Shown one piece after another: positions 5,477 to 6,430 of a stretch of 6,430 nucleotides of DNA. Made by a program: the position numbers and the translations under genes. The notes under the pieces were generated by a model. The model saw only the letters and a list, made by a program, of their open reading frames with translations. It had not been told where the DNA came from and searched no databases. The DNA comes from Gammaproteobacteria bacterium HGW-Gammaproteobacteria-14 (GTDB lineage: Bacteria; Pseudomonadota; Gammaproteobacteria; Pseudomonadales; Alcanivoracaceae), in assembly GCA_002840115.1 (NCBI GenBank), contig PGZG01000107.1, forward strand, positions 1 to 6,430. Direction: 5' to 3'. Each line of letters opens with the position of its first letter. The first letter of the stretch is position 1.

Positions 5477-6430
5477 ATGTCACAACATCTCGCCGACGCA
5501 GAACAGGCGTTCATTCAGGAAGTGGGCAATGCATTTCTGGCCAACTCCCGGCCGCCTCACCCGGATGCGATAAGCAGCTGGCGCCCCAGCGGTGTCACCT
5601 GGCCGATTATGCGTGCAGTTCAGGGCAAGGTAAGTGGCCTGCAAAAACGTGAAGCACCGATTGAGGGGCACAAGCTGGTTTGGCTCGAAGGCGGCAATAC
5701 CGAAGGCCCCACGGTGGTTTTGCTGCATGGGTTTGCCGCCAGTAAGGAAAACTGGCTGCCGCTATTGCCATTGCTGAGCCGACACTACCATCTTTATGTA
5801 CCGGATCTTCCCGGTTGGGGCGAAAGCCATTTCAGTCCAACACTGCCCTATGGTATGGATCATCAATCCGCACGGCTGGCCCATTGGGCAGAGCGTTATG
5901 TCAATGGGCCCGCGCATATTGTTGGCAGCTCCATGGGAGGCGCGCTGGCAGGCTTTATTGCCGCCCGCTCGCCTGATCACACACGCACGCTGACACTGAT
6001 GAATGCCGCCGGTGCGCGGGGCAATCGTATGAGCCCTTTTGAAAAAGACTTGCTGGAAGGACGCAATACTCTGGTTACCCGGCGTTTCGCTGATGTGATG
6101 AGATTATTCACCGCCACCACGCATCGTAATCGTTATTTGATTGCCAGCGCGCTTGCCCCGATCATGTTTGGTGAGATGATTTCTCGCCGCCATGTTAACC
6201 GACATATGTTCCGGGAGCTGGTGAGTCATGCACCCCGAGAAGACATGCCCGGCTTCACGACCATTAAAGCCCCCACCTTTATTCTCTGGGGAGAAGAGGA
6301 CAAGGTTCTTGATGTGTCCTGTGTGGATACCTTCAAACAACTGATTCCACATGCCAAGGAAAAACGTTTGCGCGGGATCGGGCATTTGCCGATGGTGGAG
6401 GCGCCGGGGTTGACGGCGAGGTATTTGCGG
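5477..6430 (+). CDS. Alpha/beta fold hydrolase, lipase/esterase-like (3' end outside window)
   Basis: The frame is open from ATG 5477 to the last base, giving 318 residues with no stop. Only a short C-terminal tail should be missing, because all catalytic parts are present. GGAGA (5466-5470) lies 6 bases before the start. The fold is the classical abhydrolase_1/6 type, distinct from the preceding HSL-type enzyme. LLHGFAASKENW (82-93) is the oxyanion motif, PDLPGWGES (109-117) follows it, and GSSMGG (150-155) holds the nucleophile S152. D275 in WGEEDKVLD and H303 in GIGHLPMVE complete the triad. About 80 residues precede the HG motif, more than in minimal members, without a signal peptide or clear membrane helix. 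The pattern resembles family V bacterial lipases and MhpC-like C-C hydrolases, and sequence alone does not separate ester hydrolysis from other hydrolysis. Position after fadE and an esterase favours lipid or ester breakdown. Confidence 0.88.
   Translation, partial: MSQHLADAEQAFIQEVGNAFLANSRPPHPDAISSWRPSGVTWPIMRAVQGKVSGLQKREAPIEGHKLVWLEGGNTEGPTVVLLHGFAASKENWLPLLPLLSRHYHLYVPDLPGWGESHFSPTLPYGMDHQSARLAHWAERYVNGPAHIVGSSMGGALAGFIAARSPDHTRTLTLMNAAGARGNRMSPFEKDLLEGRNTLVTRRFADVMRLFTATTHRNRYLIASALAPIMFGEMISRRHVNRHMFRELVSHAPREDMPGFTTIKAPTFILWGEEDKVLDVSCVDTFKQLIPHAKEKRLRGIGHLPMVEAPGLTARYLR

Overview
The window (about 55% G+C by eye) reads as a stretch of a marine-type gammaproteobacterial chromosome. 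The basis is close similarity of the central gene to the FadE-type acyl-CoA dehydrogenases of gammaproteobacteria and the density of lipid and ester hydrolysis genes. An Alcanivorax-like or related hydrocarbon/lipid-degrading genus would fit, but the genus is an inference and not proven here. All five genes are on the + strand. No tRNA, rRNA, CRISPR array, insertion sequence or phage gene is visible.

Layout: (1) 2-751, the 3' part of a probable secreted protein built of DUF5666-like beta modules. (2) 752-995, a 244-base spacer with two adjacent strong hairpins. (3) 996-1853, a 285-residue protein of the 'predicted metal-dependent hydrolase' family (PF10118/COG3687), whose Glu and His residues are spaced like a ferritin-type di-iron site; a clear stem-loop terminator follows. 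(4) 2027-4282, a 751-residue FadE-type acyl-CoA dehydrogenase lacking the N-terminal membrane segment of the E. coli enzyme. (5) 4283-4423, a structured spacer with a possible terminator and a long hairpin that covers the ribosome binding site of the next gene. (6) 4424-5329, a 301-residue esterase/lipase of the hormone-sensitive-lipase (HSL) type. (7) 5330-5476, a spacer with a weak promoter candidate and two overlapping stem-loops. (8) 5477 to the window end, a second and unrelated alpha/beta hydrolase missing only its last residues.

Together the last four genes suggest a lipid or ester catabolism neighbourhood. The two hydrolases would release fatty acids or alcohols from esters, FadE would carry out the first beta-oxidation step on the acyl-CoA, and the PF10118 protein may be an accessory oxidative or hydrolytic enzyme of unknown substrate. 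The spacers are 140-245 bases and hold terminator-like or hairpin structures, so these are probably separately transcribed or differentially controlled neighbours, not one tight operon. The most unusual signals are RNA-level: the hairpin sequestering the HSL esterase ribosome binding site (4370-4412) and the stem-loops in the leader of the last gene. No wholly new multi-gene system is evident.
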